Source: Gammaproteobacteria bacterium (GTDB taxonomy: Bacteria > Pseudomonadota > Gammaproteobacteria > Burkholderiales > Burkholderiaceae_D). From it: a stretch of 64,000 nt of DNA. Below are positions 18,226 to 26,486 of this stretch, piece after piece. The notes beneath the pieces are model-generated. The model searched no databases. It saw nothing but the letters and a program-made list of their open reading frames with translations, and was not told the origin of the DNA. The DNA lies in the NCBI GenBank assembly GCA_903970185.1, contig CAJCIC010000042.1:1-64000 (forward strand), given 5' to 3'. The stretch's first letter is position 1, and every line of letters starts with the position of its first letter. The position numbers were made by a program, and so were the translations under genes.

Positions 18226-19227
18226 TCAGCTGATTTCCGTGGCGCTAACGCCAAGCTTTGCAAACAGCGCCTGGTCGCGGACGATTTGAGGATTCGATGT
18301 CGTCAGAAGCCGGTCGCCATAGAAAATCGAATTGGCACCCGCCAGAAAGCACAGCGCCTGCAGCGCTTCGTCCATCTGCTCGCGTCCTGCAGACAGTCGC
18401 ACCATCGCCCGCGGCATGGTGATGCGCGCCGCCGCGATGGTTCGCACGAAGTCGATGCCATCAAGCGCCGCAGCCGCGGCAAGTGGCGTTCCGGCGACGC
18501 GCACGAGATGGTTGATGGGTACCGATTCGGGATACGGATCAAGCGATGCCAGCTGGGCGATCAGCCCTGCGCGCGCGCGCACCGATTCGCCCATGCCGAC
18601 AATGCCGCCGCAGCAAACACGAATATCGGCATCGCGCACGTGTTGCAAGGTGTCGAGCCGGTCCTGGTAAGTTCGCGTCGAAATGATTTCGCCATAGAAC
18701 TCGGGCGATGTATCGAGGTTATGGTTGTAATAGTCAAGCCCCGCCTCGCGCAGCTGCCGTGCCTGGTGGGCTTCGAGCATGCCAAGCGTCACGCATGTTT
18801 CCAGTCCAAGGTTTTTGACCGCGGCGACCATCTCGGCGACGCGCTCGAGGTCGCGCTGGTTCGGACTGCGCCAGGCAGCGCCCATGCAAAAGCGCGTGGC
18901 GCCATGTCGCTTGGCCGCCTGCGCCGCCTCAACGACCTCGCTTAGTTCAAGCAGTTTCTGGGCTTTGACGCCTGTATCGAAATGAAGCGATTGCGGACAG
19001 TAGGCGCAATCTTCGGGGCAGCCCCCGGTCTTGATCGACAGCAACGTCGAGCGCTGGATCTGGTTCGCCTCGAAATTCGCCCGATGCACTTCTTGCGCCC
19101 TGAACATCAGGTCAGCAAAAGGCATGGCGAGAAGCTCGAGCACGGCTTCCGTCGACCATGCGCACTCGCGGGCGGTTGCCGCCTTGCGAAACTCGATCCG
19201 GGAGGTGTCTATGGGTTGACTGGACAT
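18226..19227 (-). CDS. bioB: Biotin synthase
   Basis: This radical-SAM enzyme inserts sulfur into dethiobiotin, the last step of biotin synthesis. It is 333 aa, normal for the family. The radical-SAM cluster motif is CPEDCAYC within [17 protein letters not shown], followed by conserved blocks [24 protein letters not shown] and [11 protein letters not shown]. The ATG at 19227 ([15 protein letters not shown]) is chosen. A longer frame to 19383 runs across a decayed glycosyltransferase remnant and its extra residues do not fit BioB. No other biotin genes (bioA, bioF, bioD) are in the window. The next gene, 15 bp on, encodes a GT41 protein. Confidence 0.96.
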   Translation of the reverse strand: MSSQPIDTSRIEFRKAATARECAWSTEAVLELLAMPFADLMFRAQEVHRANFEANQIQRSTLLSIKTGGCPEDCAYCPQSLHFDTGVKAQKLLELSEVVEAAQAAKRHGATRFCMGAAWRSPNQRDLERVAEMVAAVKNLGLETCVTLGMLEAHQARQLREAGLDYYNHNLDTSPEFYGEIISTRTYQDRLDTLQHVRDADIRVCCGGIVGMGESVRARAGLIAQLASLDPYPESVPINHLVRVAGTPLAAAAALDGIDFVRTIAAARITMPRAMVRLSAGREQMDEALQALCFLAGANSIFYGDRLLTTSNPQIVRDQALFAKLGVSATEIS

Positions 19228-19291
19228 GGCAAAAATATGCGGGTAAAGCCGGGCAGTGTATTGACGAAGCAACGCTCGGGCAAGTGCACTA

Positions 19292-19525
19292 TCACGGCAA
19301 TTGTTCGGCGAACTGCCGAAACGAGACCAGAAGCTCGTCCATCGCACAGCCAAGAACTCCGGGTGCGGTGGCGTGGAAGACATGGGCGCTTAGCCACCAG
19401 CGCGGTGCCTTGGGACGTTTCGATTAACGCCAGTCAATCTGCGTGGGGGCGAGAACGAAAAGCGGCCTGCCGATGCGCCCGGCAATGTGGGCCACGACGC
19501 AGTCGATGGCAAACACGGCCCTGGT
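19292..19525 (-). pseudogene. Remnant of a GT9-like (TPR-glycosyltransferase) C-terminus
   Basis: On the minus strand the translation AVFAIDCVVAHIAGRIGRP followed by LFVLAPTQIDWR is clearly related to the end of the TPR-GT9-like protein at 13107-15014 (VDTAVAHLAAAMGKP, then TWILLDTIADWRW). A TAA at 19424-19426 then interrupts the frame, after which the same frame continues for 43 codons, ending [16 protein letters not shown] before a TGA at 19292-19294. Upstream of 19525 the reading frame loses resemblance. I interpret it as the eroded 3' end of a second glycosyltransferase gene, co-directional with bioB. Confidence 0.5.
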
Positions 19526-19742
19526 CCTGTTAGACGAACAGCCTGGCGGTGGCCGAGCCAGCGCGGCACCTTGGCTGGAAAATCGAGCGGATTGTAAGTG
19601 CGACACCCGCCCTCCCCTGCGATCGGCCAGCAAGCATGATCGCAGAAGTTGGCGCACCATTTCACGTTCCCGCTGGCACGCGGCCGGCGTGATTCAGGCG
19701 CCGCCTGCGGTTTTATTGGCGCGCATTTCACCGGAGAATTTC

Positions 19743-20666
19743 ATGAAAGTGCTTGTTCTTGGCGCGGGTGCGATTGGCGGCTATTACGGCGCGCGCTTGA
19801 TCGAAGCAGGAGCGGAAGTCACCTTTGTCGTCAGACAGGGGCGAGAGAGGCAGATAAAGGCTTCAGGTCTGGTTGTCAAAAGCCAGCTTGGCGACTTTTC
19901 ACAACCGGTTGATACCGTGCTCGCCGGCCAGACAAGGCCCGCGGCGGATATCGTTCTTCTGGCCTGCAAGGCCTACGACCTGGACGATGCGTGCGATGCC
20001 ATTGCGCCTAGTCTTGGCGACGGAGCGCTCGTCTACCCGCTTCTCAATGGCATGCTGACGTACGACCTGCTCGATCAGCGCTTCGGCAGGCAAAGCGTGC
20101 TGGGCGGGGTCGCCTACATCGCCACGACGTTAACGCCAGAGGGCCACATCGAGCATATGGGCACCAATGATTCGGTGATTGTCGGTGCGCGCCACCCTTC
20201 CCAGCAAATGCAGGGCCGTGCACTCCACGACTTGTTGCAAAGATCAAAGGGCACGCGGTCATGGTCAGAGGAGATCGAACAGGACCTCTGGGAAAAATGG
20301 GTGATGGTCGCCGCAGGCGGCATCATCACTTGCCTCATGCGGGGTGTCATTGGCGATGTCCTGAAAAGCGACGACGGCGAACGCCTTGCGCGCCAGGCGA
20401 TCGCCGAATGCAGCGCGGTTGCCAAGGCGGCGTCGTTCGAACTTCGGCCAAACGCCGTCGCCGCGGCGAACCGGATCCTGCTCGATGTCAATTCGCGCTG
20501 GGGTTCGTCGATGATGCGTGACATCGAGCAATCGGCGCGCAAGATCGAAGCCGACCAGATTGTGGGCGACATGCTAAGGCGCGCCGCAGCGTTCGGTATC
20601 GACGCGCCGCTGATGCGAGCTGCGTACTGCCATTTGCAGGTCTACGAACGTCGCCACGCGCAATAA
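19743..20666 (+). CDS. panE: 2-dehydropantoate 2-reductase
   Basis: This NADPH-dependent ketopantoate reductase of the pantothenate/CoA pathway is 307 aa. The start at 19743 (ATG, GGAGA at 19733-19737) puts the Rossmann motif at the extreme N-terminus: MKVLVLGAGAIGGYYGARL. Further family marks are ILLACKAYDLDDA-like (VLLACKAYDLDDA), NGM after the NADP domain, and EKWVMVAAGG with the likely catalytic Lys. The C-terminal helical domain contains NSRWGSSMMRDIE. The frame is open upstream to 19443 but that stretch overlaps the GT remnant and has no family match. KPR-family paralogues with other substrates exist, so the exact substrate is probable rather than certain. Confidence 0.88.
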   Translation: MKVLVLGAGAIGGYYGARLIEAGAEVTFVVRQGRERQIKASGLVVKSQLGDFSQPVDTVLAGQTRPAADIVLLACKAYDLDDACDAIAPSLGDGALVYPLLNGMLTYDLLDQRFGRQSVLGGVAYIATTLTPEGHIEHMGTNDSVIVGARHPSQQMQGRALHDLLQRSKGTRSWSEEIEQDLWEKWVMVAAGGIITCLMRGVIGDVLKSDDGERLARQAIAECSAVAKAASFELRPNAVAAANRILLDVNSRWGSSMMRDIEQSARKIEADQIVGDMLRRAAAFGIDAPLMRAAYCHLQVYERRHAQ

Positions 20667-20715
20667 TGGCGTTGATTCAATGCGCGGCGTCTCCGAGTCG
20701 CCTAAAATGCGCGGT

Positions 20716-21360
20716 ATGAACGATCCACGTATATTTGCCGACGATGTCGAGGGGGCGCGCGTGGCGCGCGGACTTGCCGCCGCGCACCCGGACGCTGCCC
20801 CTGCCAATCTTGCGCAGGTTGAGCCTGAAGACCCCTCTTTGGCGCGCGTGCGCCAGGAGGACCTGCACTGGCGTTGCGAATTTGCCTGGAAGATCTTCGC
20901 CCAGAATCAGGCGTTGATTGCCGCCACGGACCAGAAAACCTACATGCTGATCGTCATGTCGACGCTGCTCATCAGCCTCGGTTCGGCCAACATCGACCGC
21001 TTCGTGCTCGGGCCCTTTGCACGCCAGGTCGCACTGTCCCTGCTGGTTGCAAGTGCAGTTGTCTTTTTCTTGCTGGCGCTTGTCACGCTGCTTGCACGCG
21101 GCAGCAAACATGCGCCCGGCGAAAGCCGGAGTCTTGTCTATTTCGCCCATATCGCAGAGGCGGGTTCAGAGGGCGCCTACAACAGCCGCTTTGCGTCCGC
21201 CTCCCAGACCGAGTTGATGGATGACCTGCTCGAGCAACTCACGCACGTCTCCCACATCCTCACCAAGAAAATGCGCAATTACCGACATTGCTGGATCGGC
21301 GCCATCGGTGAGGTCGTGATCTTTCTGAGCATCGTTCTGATCGGCCACGTCATCCACTAG
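20716..21360 (+). CDS. Orphan membrane protein resembling Pycsar effectors (DUF5706)
   Basis: A 214-aa protein with an N-terminal soluble segment of about 70 residues, two TM helices (LIVMSTLLISL... and LSLLVASAVVFFLLALVTLL), a cytoplasmic middle part, and a C-terminal TM helix (EVVIFLSIVLIGHVI). The order FAQNQALIAATDQKTYM - TM - TM - YFAHIAEAGS - QTELMDDLLEQLTHVSHIL - KMRNYRHCW - TM matches by eye the Pycsar effector TM family (DUF5706), in which a (A/T)D.K motif precedes TM1 and the YFAHIA/EL..DL..Q block follows TM2. Pycsar effectors kill phage-infected cells by membrane damage after sensing cCMP or cUMP. No nucleotidyl cyclase gene is nearby, so a defence role is inference. The start is the ATG at 20716; an in-frame GTG/ATG slightly upstream is possible. 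Confidence 0.6.
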   Translation: MNDPRIFADDVEGARVARGLAAAHPDAAPANLAQVEPEDPSLARVRQEDLHWRCEFAWKIFAQNQALIAATDQKTYMLIVMSTLLISLGSANIDRFVLGPFARQVALSLLVASAVVFFLLALVTLLARGSKHAPGESRSLVYFAHIAEAGSEGAYNSRFASASQTELMDDLLEQLTHVSHILTKKMRNYRHCWIGAIGEVVIFLSIVLIGHVIH

Positions 21361-21377
21361 AGCCAGGCCCTGGGCGT

Positions 21378-22229
21378 TCACGGCTTAAGCGCGATGCCGC
21401 GTTCGAGCATGACCTTGGCGCGATCGTGGTGAACCTGGTCATCGCGATTGATCCTGTAGAAAACGCTCGGGGTATTGACCGCGCGCCAGGTGAAATTGTT
21501 TCGCAACTCGCGAAAGACATGACGATCGCAAGACATCGCTCCCGGATCGTTGGGTAGCGGGATGCCCCACCAGCGCAACACCGCATCGCAGGCGAGCTTG
21601 TCGATCATCAGGCAATTGGGATCGACAAAGCCGCCAAATAGCGCCTGCCAGACGCCGCGATCGGGCCCAACCGACTCCCAGTCATCGATGCAGATCACTG
21701 CGTCATCGAGGGGATCGACGAACCAGCGCAAGCTGTAGGACCACTGCACCCCTTCGATGGCGCCGCGCAGGTTGCGCAAGTGATCCTTCGACCACCAGTT
21801 GTCGTCGTCCAGAAAGGCCAGAAAGCGTGAATTGGCAAGGTAGCAAAGGACGGTGCGCAACGCCCCGCCGTCAAAGGCGGGATGAATGCCGCCATGCCGG
21901 CGCGACGTCGAATAGCCGGGGTAGAAGGCCAGCACCGATCGGTCAGCCGGCAGCGATCCGATCATCTTGTCAAGATCAAGGCGCGCCGCGTTCGGGACGT
22001 CAAAACCCAAAAGGATCTGGATCGAGCCGGCAAAGTCCTGTTCGATGACACTTCTTAGCGCCTGCTCAAGCGATGGCCGCCAGATCGAGGGCATGATCAC
22101 GGCAATGTCTGAAGGCGTCTGGGACTGGACGCCAAAAGCCCGGCAAAACGGCTGCAAGGGCACCTCGCCAAGCGCGGGTGCGCCAGCGGCCACGCTCGGC
22201 GGTGGTATCCGGATGACCAGATCTGGCAT
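21378..22229 (-). CDS. Glycosyltransferase (GT-A fold, family 2-like)
   Basis: This 283-aa protein shows a GT2-like nucleotide-sugar domain: DIAVIMPSIWRPSLEQALRS with the early strand, VIEQDFAGSIQILLGFD, and the DxD-type metal site in RFLAFLDDDNWWSKDHL. The final third (FVDPNCLMIDKLACDAVLRWW, then DPGAMSCDRHVFREL) resembles the acceptor side of polysaccharide glycosyltransferases. An N-terminal extension of about 40 residues precedes the first strand. No signal peptide or TM helix is present. It is convergent with the Pycsar-like gene (17 bp between stops) and divergent from the small secreted protein at 22352. The substrate is unknown; surface glycan synthesis is likely. Confidence 0.75.
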   Translation of the reverse strand: MPDLVIRIPPPSVAAGAPALGEVPLQPFCRAFGVQSQTPSDIAVIMPSIWRPSLEQALRSVIEQDFAGSIQILLGFDVPNAARLDLDKMIGSLPADRSVLAFYPGYSTSRRHGGIHPAFDGGALRTVLCYLANSRFLAFLDDDNWWSKDHLRNLRGAIEGVQWSYSLRWFVDPLDDAVICIDDWESVGPDRGVWQALFGGFVDPNCLMIDKLACDAVLRWWGIPLPNDPGAMSCDRHVFRELRNNFTWRAVNTPSVFYRINRDDQVHHDRAKVMLERGIALKP

Positions 22230-22351
22230 GAAACTGTCTCCCTTCAGTTGCGCCGTAGCGCCCGTGCCTTGCGCCGCATTTTACTGCCGCAGGCGCTCAC
22301 CGCCCTGTTAACGCCCCGGCCGTCGGGTAGGCGCGGTAAAATCGTGCCGAT

Positions 22352-22741
22352 ATGGAAAATTCGTCTCACGTCCGGAACCATCGCAGGCCCCTTGGGCGTT
22401 GCGCACTGAGCTTCGCAATAATGTGTTTTGCGACACTTGCGCTCGCCTTGCCGCGCCAGTTCCCAAGCGACAGCTACCAGGTCAAGCTCCAGGCGGTCAA
22501 CGATCCGGCGATCACGATCGATGGCACCACCGTGCAGCTGGCGGCTGGCGTTCTGATCTTCAACGGCAACAATGCGACGCTTGTGAAGAGCATGCTTGCG
22601 CCTGATGTCATCGTCCGCGTCCAGTTCAATTCCCAGTGCCAGGTGCGGCGCCTGTGGATCCTAAAGGATGAGGAAATCGTGCCGGTGTCGTTCTGGCAAT
22701 GGCTGACCAGCGGCTCGTTTACGCCGCCTTGCGCGAGCTGA
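22352..22741 (+). CDS. Small exported protein of unknown function
   Basis: A 129-aa protein with a basic N-terminus and one hydrophobic segment (CALSFAIMCFATLALALP) that looks like a signal peptide cleaved near residue 33. The mature part is about 95 residues, predicted beta-rich (YQVKLQAVNDPAITIDGTTV, AAGVLIFNGNN), with two cysteines near the end (FNSQCQVRRLWILKDEEIV and TPPCAS). A TAAAAT box lies at 22337-22342. It ends 3 bp before miaB, so the two are probably cotranscribed. I do not recognise a family; the coding bias and start context support a real gene. Confidence 0.7.
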   Translation: MENSSHVRNHRRPLGRCALSFAIMCFATLALALPRQFPSDSYQVKLQAVNDPAITIDGTTVQLAAGVLIFNGNNATLVKSMLAPDVIVRVQFNSQCQVRRLWILKDEEIVPVSFWQWLTSGSFTPPCAS

Positions 22742-22744
22742 CCG

Positions 22745-24103
22745 GTGAGCGGCAAATTTTTCATCAAGACTTTCGGCTGTCAGATGAACGAGTACGATTC
22801 TGACAAGATGGCCGACGTCTTGCACGATACGCGAGGCCTGTCTCAGACCGAATCGATCGAAGAGGCCGACCTGGTCATTTTCAACACGTGTTCGGTACGC
22901 GAGAAGGCCCAGGAGAAAGTGTTTTCCGATCTCGGCCGCGTGCGCGAGATGAAACTTGCCAACCCGGACCTGATGATCGCCGTTGGCGGCTGCGTGGCGA
23001 GCCAGGAGGGCGAGCGCATCATCGCGCGTGCCCCCTATGTCGACGTCGTGTTCGGGCCGCAAACCCTGCACCGGCTGCCAGGACTGCTCGAGAAGCGACG
23101 CCTCTTCGGGCGCCCCCAGGTCGACATCAGTTTTCCGGAAATCGAGAAATTCGATCATTTGCCGCCCCCAAGTGTCAAAGGCGCCACGGCTTTCGTGTCG
23201 ATCATGGAAGGCTGTTCCAAATATTGCAGCTTCTGTGTCGTGCCCTACACGCGCGGCGAGGAAGTGTCACGTGGCTTCGAAGACGTGCTGATCGAGATCT
23301 CCGATCTTGCCGATCAGGGTGTGCGCGAAGTGACGCTGCTCGGTCAGAACGTCAACGCCTACCAGGGCAAGACCGAAGACGGCGACATCGCTGACTTTGC
23401 GATGCTTCTCGAATACGTCTCGGACATTGCGGGAATCGAGCGCATCCGGTTCACGACCTCCCATCCCAAGGAATTCACGCAGCGCTTGATTGACTGCTAC
23501 GCGCGGCTGCCAAAAGTGGTCTCGCACCTGCACTTGCCGGTGCAGTCCGGCTCCGACCGGATCCTCGCCGCGATGAAACGCGGCTACACCGTGCTTGAGT
23601 ACAAGTCGATCGTCAGACGCCTGCGCAAGGCGCGGCCGGATCTGTCGCTCTCCACGGATCTGATCATCGGGTTTCCAGGCGAGAGCCAGGCCGATTTCGA
23701 TGCCACGCTAACGCTCATTGACGAGGTCGGCTTTGATGCCTCGTTCTCGTTTATCTACAGTCCGCGGCCAGGTACCCCCGCGGCGGGTCTAGCCGATGAC
23801 ACGCCCAAGGCCGTCAAGCTTGAACGGCTGCAAGAAGTCCAGGCGAGAATCGAGGCGCACGCGCTTGCGATTAGCCAGGCGATGGTCGGCACGCGCCAGG
23901 ACATCCTGATCGAAGGCCCCGCGCGCAAGGATCCAGACGAGCTGTGCGGGCGAACCGAGAACAACCGGGTCGTCAACTTTGCCATTGGCGATGACCCCTC
24001 CCTGGTGCCCGGGCGCATCGTCGAAGTTGAAATCACGCGCGCCTATCCCCATTCGTTGCGTGGACGCATTGCCGACTTTGCGACGGAAAAAGGTGCGATC
24101 TGA
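22745..24103 (+). CDS. miaB: tRNA-2-methylthio-N6-dimethylallyladenosine synthase
   Basis: MiaB is a radical-SAM methylthiotransferase that converts i6A37 to ms2i6A37 in tRNAs reading UNN codons. It is 452 aa, standard length. It has the N-terminal UPF0004 cluster cysteines ([25 protein letters not shown]), the radical-SAM motif in [17 protein letters not shown], the block [14 protein letters not shown], and a C-terminal TRAM domain ([20 protein letters not shown], then [15 protein letters not shown]). It starts with GTG 3 bp after the preceding gene. miaB-phoH-ybeY-corC-lnt is a conserved proteobacterial order. Confidence 0.97.
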   Translation: MSGKFFIKTFGCQMNEYDSDKMADVLHDTRGLSQTESIEEADLVIFNTCSVREKAQEKVFSDLGRVREMKLANPDLMIAVGGCVASQEGERIIARAPYVDVVFGPQTLHRLPGLLEKRRLFGRPQVDISFPEIEKFDHLPPPSVKGATAFVSIMEGCSKYCSFCVVPYTRGEEVSRGFEDVLIEISDLADQGVREVTLLGQNVNAYQGKTEDGDIADFAMLLEYVSDIAGIERIRFTTSHPKEFTQRLIDCYARLPKVVSHLHLPVQSGSDRILAAMKRGYTVLEYKSIVRRLRKARPDLSLSTDLIIGFPGESQADFDATLTLIDEVGFDASFSFIYSPRPGTPAAGLADDTPKAVKLERLQEVQARIEAHALAISQAMVGTRQDILIEGPARKDPDELCGRTENNRVVNFAIGDDPSLVPGRIVEVEITRAYPHSLRGRIADFATEKGAI

Positions 24104-24106
24104 GCC

Positions 24107-25099
24107 TTGAACTCCGCAGCCAGCAGGGCGCTCCAGTTCACAGCGCCGTCGGACAACCAGGAACTCGCCAATCTTTGTGGCCCGCTCGATGAGAACCTGC
24201 GTCAGATTGAAACCGCTCTTGATGTCGAAGTCACGCGCCGCGGCAGCAAGGTGCTGGTGCGCGGAAAAAACGCCCCGCAGGCGATTGGCGTTCTCGAACG
24301 TTTCTTAAGGCTCGCGACAAAACCGATCCAGCTCGAAGACGTCCAGCTCGCGCTCGTCGAAGCCGGCCAGCGCGATGAAAAAGGTGCACTCCGTGTTGAT
24401 CTCGACGCGCGAGGCGACGAGGCCGCCCCGATCCTGCGCACGCGCCGAACCGATCTCAAGGGGCGCACGCCCAACCAGCGGGACTACCTGAAAAACATCC
24501 TCGCCTCGGATATCAGCTTTGGCATCGGCCCTGCCGGCACCGGCAAGACGTATCTGGCAGTCGCCTGCGCCGTCGATGCGCTCGAGCGCGATGCGGTCAA
24601 GCGCATCGTGCTTACAAGACCTGCGGTCGAGGCGGGCGAGCGGCTCGGATTTCTGCCTGGCGATCTCGCGCAAAAGATCGATCCCTATTTGCGGCCGCTC
24701 TACGACGCCCTGTATGACCTGCTCGGCTTTGACCGCACGGCGAAGCTGTTCGAAAAACAGGCGATCGAGGTCGCACCCCTGGCTTACATGCGCGGACGCA
24801 CGCTCAATCACGCGTTCATCATCCTTGACGAAGCGCAGAACACCACGCCCGAGCAGATGAAGATGTTCCTCACGCGCATCGGCTTTAGCAGCAAGGCCGT
24901 GATCACGGGCGACATCACCCAGGTCGACCTGCCGCGCGGTCACAAGAGTGGCCTGATCGACGCCGTCACGGTCTTGCAGGACGTGCGTGGCATCGCCTTC
25001 ACGCGGCTGACCAGTGCCGACGTCGTCAGGCATCCGCTGGTTGCTCGCATCGTCGATGCCTACGAGGCGCAACAGTCAGACGACAACCACAGCCGATGA
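24107..25099 (+). CDS. ybeZ: PhoH family ATPase
   Basis: This 330-aa PhoH-like P-loop ATPase is the partner of YbeY in ribosome maturation and RNA metabolism. It has an N-terminal KH-like region (residues about 20-90) followed by the PhoH domain: Walker A GIGPAGTGKTYLAVA, PAVEAGERLGFLPGDL, and Walker B FIILDEAQNTTPEQM with sensor region VITGDITQVDLP. It starts with TTG 3 bp after the miaB stop; no better start precedes the conserved N-terminus. Its stop overlaps the ybeY start by 4 bp. Confidence 0.95.
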   Translation: MNSAASRALQFTAPSDNQELANLCGPLDENLRQIETALDVEVTRRGSKVLVRGKNAPQAIGVLERFLRLATKPIQLEDVQLALVEAGQRDEKGALRVDLDARGDEAAPILRTRRTDLKGRTPNQRDYLKNILASDISFGIGPAGTGKTYLAVACAVDALERDAVKRIVLTRPAVEAGERLGFLPGDLAQKIDPYLRPLYDALYDLLGFDRTAKLFEKQAIEVAPLAYMRGRTLNHAFIILDEAQNTTPEQMKMFLTRIGFSSKAVITGDITQVDLPRGHKSGLIDAVTVLQDVRGIAFTRLTSADVVRHPLVARIVDAYEAQQSDDNHSR

Positions 25100-25548
25100 G
25101 CGATGCGGCTCGGCTGGCCTTGTCGGTGCAGTATGCGTGCCGCGGCATTGCGCCTGACCGCAGTCAGTGCCGACGCTGGGTCAAGGCCGCCTGCACCATG
25201 GCGAAACAGTACAAGAGCTGCAGCCTGACCTTGCGCTTTGTCGATGAGAAGGAGCAACGCAAGCTCAATCGGACTTTTCGGGGACGCGACTACGCGACCA
25301 ATGTCCTGACCTTTAGCTACGGCTCTGGCAACGAGGTCGTCGCCGATATCGCCATTTGCGTTGCCGTCGCGCGTCGCGAGGCGCACGCGCAGAAAAAGCA
25401 CCCCAAGGCGCATTTTGCGCACCTCGTCGTGCATGGCACGCTGCATGCATTGGGCTACGACCATGAGACCACTGTCGACGCCCGTGCGATGGAGACTCTC
25501 GAGGGACAGATCCTTGGCCGCTTCCGCCTCGCCAACCCGTACGCCTGA
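25096..25548 (+). CDS. ybeY: Endoribonuclease YbeY, 16S rRNA maturation factor
   Basis: A 150-aa metal-dependent single-strand endoribonuclease involved in 16S rRNA 3' end maturation and 70S quality control. The metal-binding motif H-x3-H-x5-H is present in HLVVHGTLHALGYDHE. The earlier conserved block LNRTFRGRDYATNVLTF is also clear. The ATG at 25096 overlaps the phoH stop (ATGA), which indicates translational coupling. Confidence 0.96.
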   Translation: MSDAARLALSVQYACRGIAPDRSQCRRWVKAACTMAKQYKSCSLTLRFVDEKEQRKLNRTFRGRDYATNVLTFSYGSGNEVVADIAICVAVARREAHAQKKHPKAHFAHLVVHGTLHALGYDHETTVDARAMETLEGQILGRFRLANPYA

Positions 25549-25621
25549 GCCGATTCGCAATCGTCATGCGCGCCACGCATGAAATCGTGTATGCTGAAAT
25601 GCCCCATCCGTTTTGTGCCGA

Positions 25622-26485
25622 ATGCCTGAGCCACTGAGTCCTTCGGAGCGGCGAGATCACCCGCCCTCCCTACTTGAGCGACTCTCCGCACTCTTGATGC
25701 GCGAGCCTGAAGATCGCGAGCAGCTGCTTGCGATGCTGCATCAGGCACACGAACGCAATCTGCTTGACGCCGATGCATTGTCGATGATCGAAGGCGTGAT
25801 GCAGGTCTCCGAGCTTTCCGCCCGAGACATCATGGTGCCACGCTCGCAGATGGACGTGATCGACATCGAGCAGTCGCCCGAGCAATTCATCCCGTTCGTG
25901 ATCGAAACGGCCCACTCGCGGTTTCCGGTGATCGAGGGCGATCGCGATCACGTCCTCGGCATTCTGCTCGCCAAGGATCTGCTGCGTCACTATCACGATC
26001 AGGACTTCGACGTGCGCGACATGCTAAGGCCTGCCGTGTTCATTCCCGAATCGAAGCGACTCAATGTGCTCCTGCGCGACTTTCGTAGCAATCGCAACCA
26101 TATCGCCATCGTCGTGGATGAATACGGAGGCGTGGCGGGCCTGGTCACGATCGAAGACGTGCTTGAGCAGATCGTGGGAGACATCGAGGACGAGCACGAC
26201 TCCGATGACGAGGAAGACAACATCACGCCGGCAAAGGATGGGCGCTTTCGCGTGCGCGCATTGACCGAACTCGAGCAGTTCAATGAAGCCTTTGGCACCG
26301 AGTTTGTCGATCCCAACGTCGATACAATCGGGGGTTTTGTAACCGATCACCTCGGCCGCGTGCCCCGACGTGGCGAGGTCACGACCATCGGACCCTGCCG
26401 TTTCGAGGTGTTAAGGGCCGATGCGCGCCAGGTGCATGTGTTGATGGTCCGGGTTGCGGCAACGCTCTCAGCCGACGCCACCTGA
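25622..26485 (+). CDS. corC: CorC/HlyC-type CBS-domain protein
   Basis: This 287-aa cytoplasmic protein of the CorC family is associated with magnesium and cobalt efflux. After a 50-residue lead it has two CBS domains (RDIMVPRSQMDVIDI ... FPVIEGDRDHVLGILLAKDLL, and HIAIVVDEYGGVAGLVTIEDVLEQIVGDIEDE) and a C-terminal CorC_HlyC domain (FGTEFVDPNVDTIGGFV, then HLGRVPRRGE). It lacks the N-terminal DUF21 membrane domain of longer paralogues, as CorC does. The ATG at 25622 is chosen over an in-frame TTG nine bases upstream. It sits between ybeY and lnt, the usual place. Confidence 0.94.
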   Translation: MPEPLSPSERRDHPPSLLERLSALLMREPEDREQLLAMLHQAHERNLLDADALSMIEGVMQVSELSARDIMVPRSQMDVIDIEQSPEQFIPFVIETAHSRFPVIEGDRDHVLGILLAKDLLRHYHDQDFDVRDMLRPAVFIPESKRLNVLLRDFRSNRNHIAIVVDEYGGVAGLVTIEDVLEQIVGDIEDEHDSDDEEDNITPAKDGRFRVRALTELEQFNEAFGTEFVDPNVDTIGGFVTDHLGRVPRRGEVTTIGPCRFEVLRADARQVHVLMVRVAATLSADAT

Positions 26486-26486
26486 A

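Noticed and set aside
19227-19383. Extended N-terminus of BioB
   Set aside because: The 52 extra residues lie over the GT remnant, have no counterpart in BioB, and the internal ATG gives standard length.
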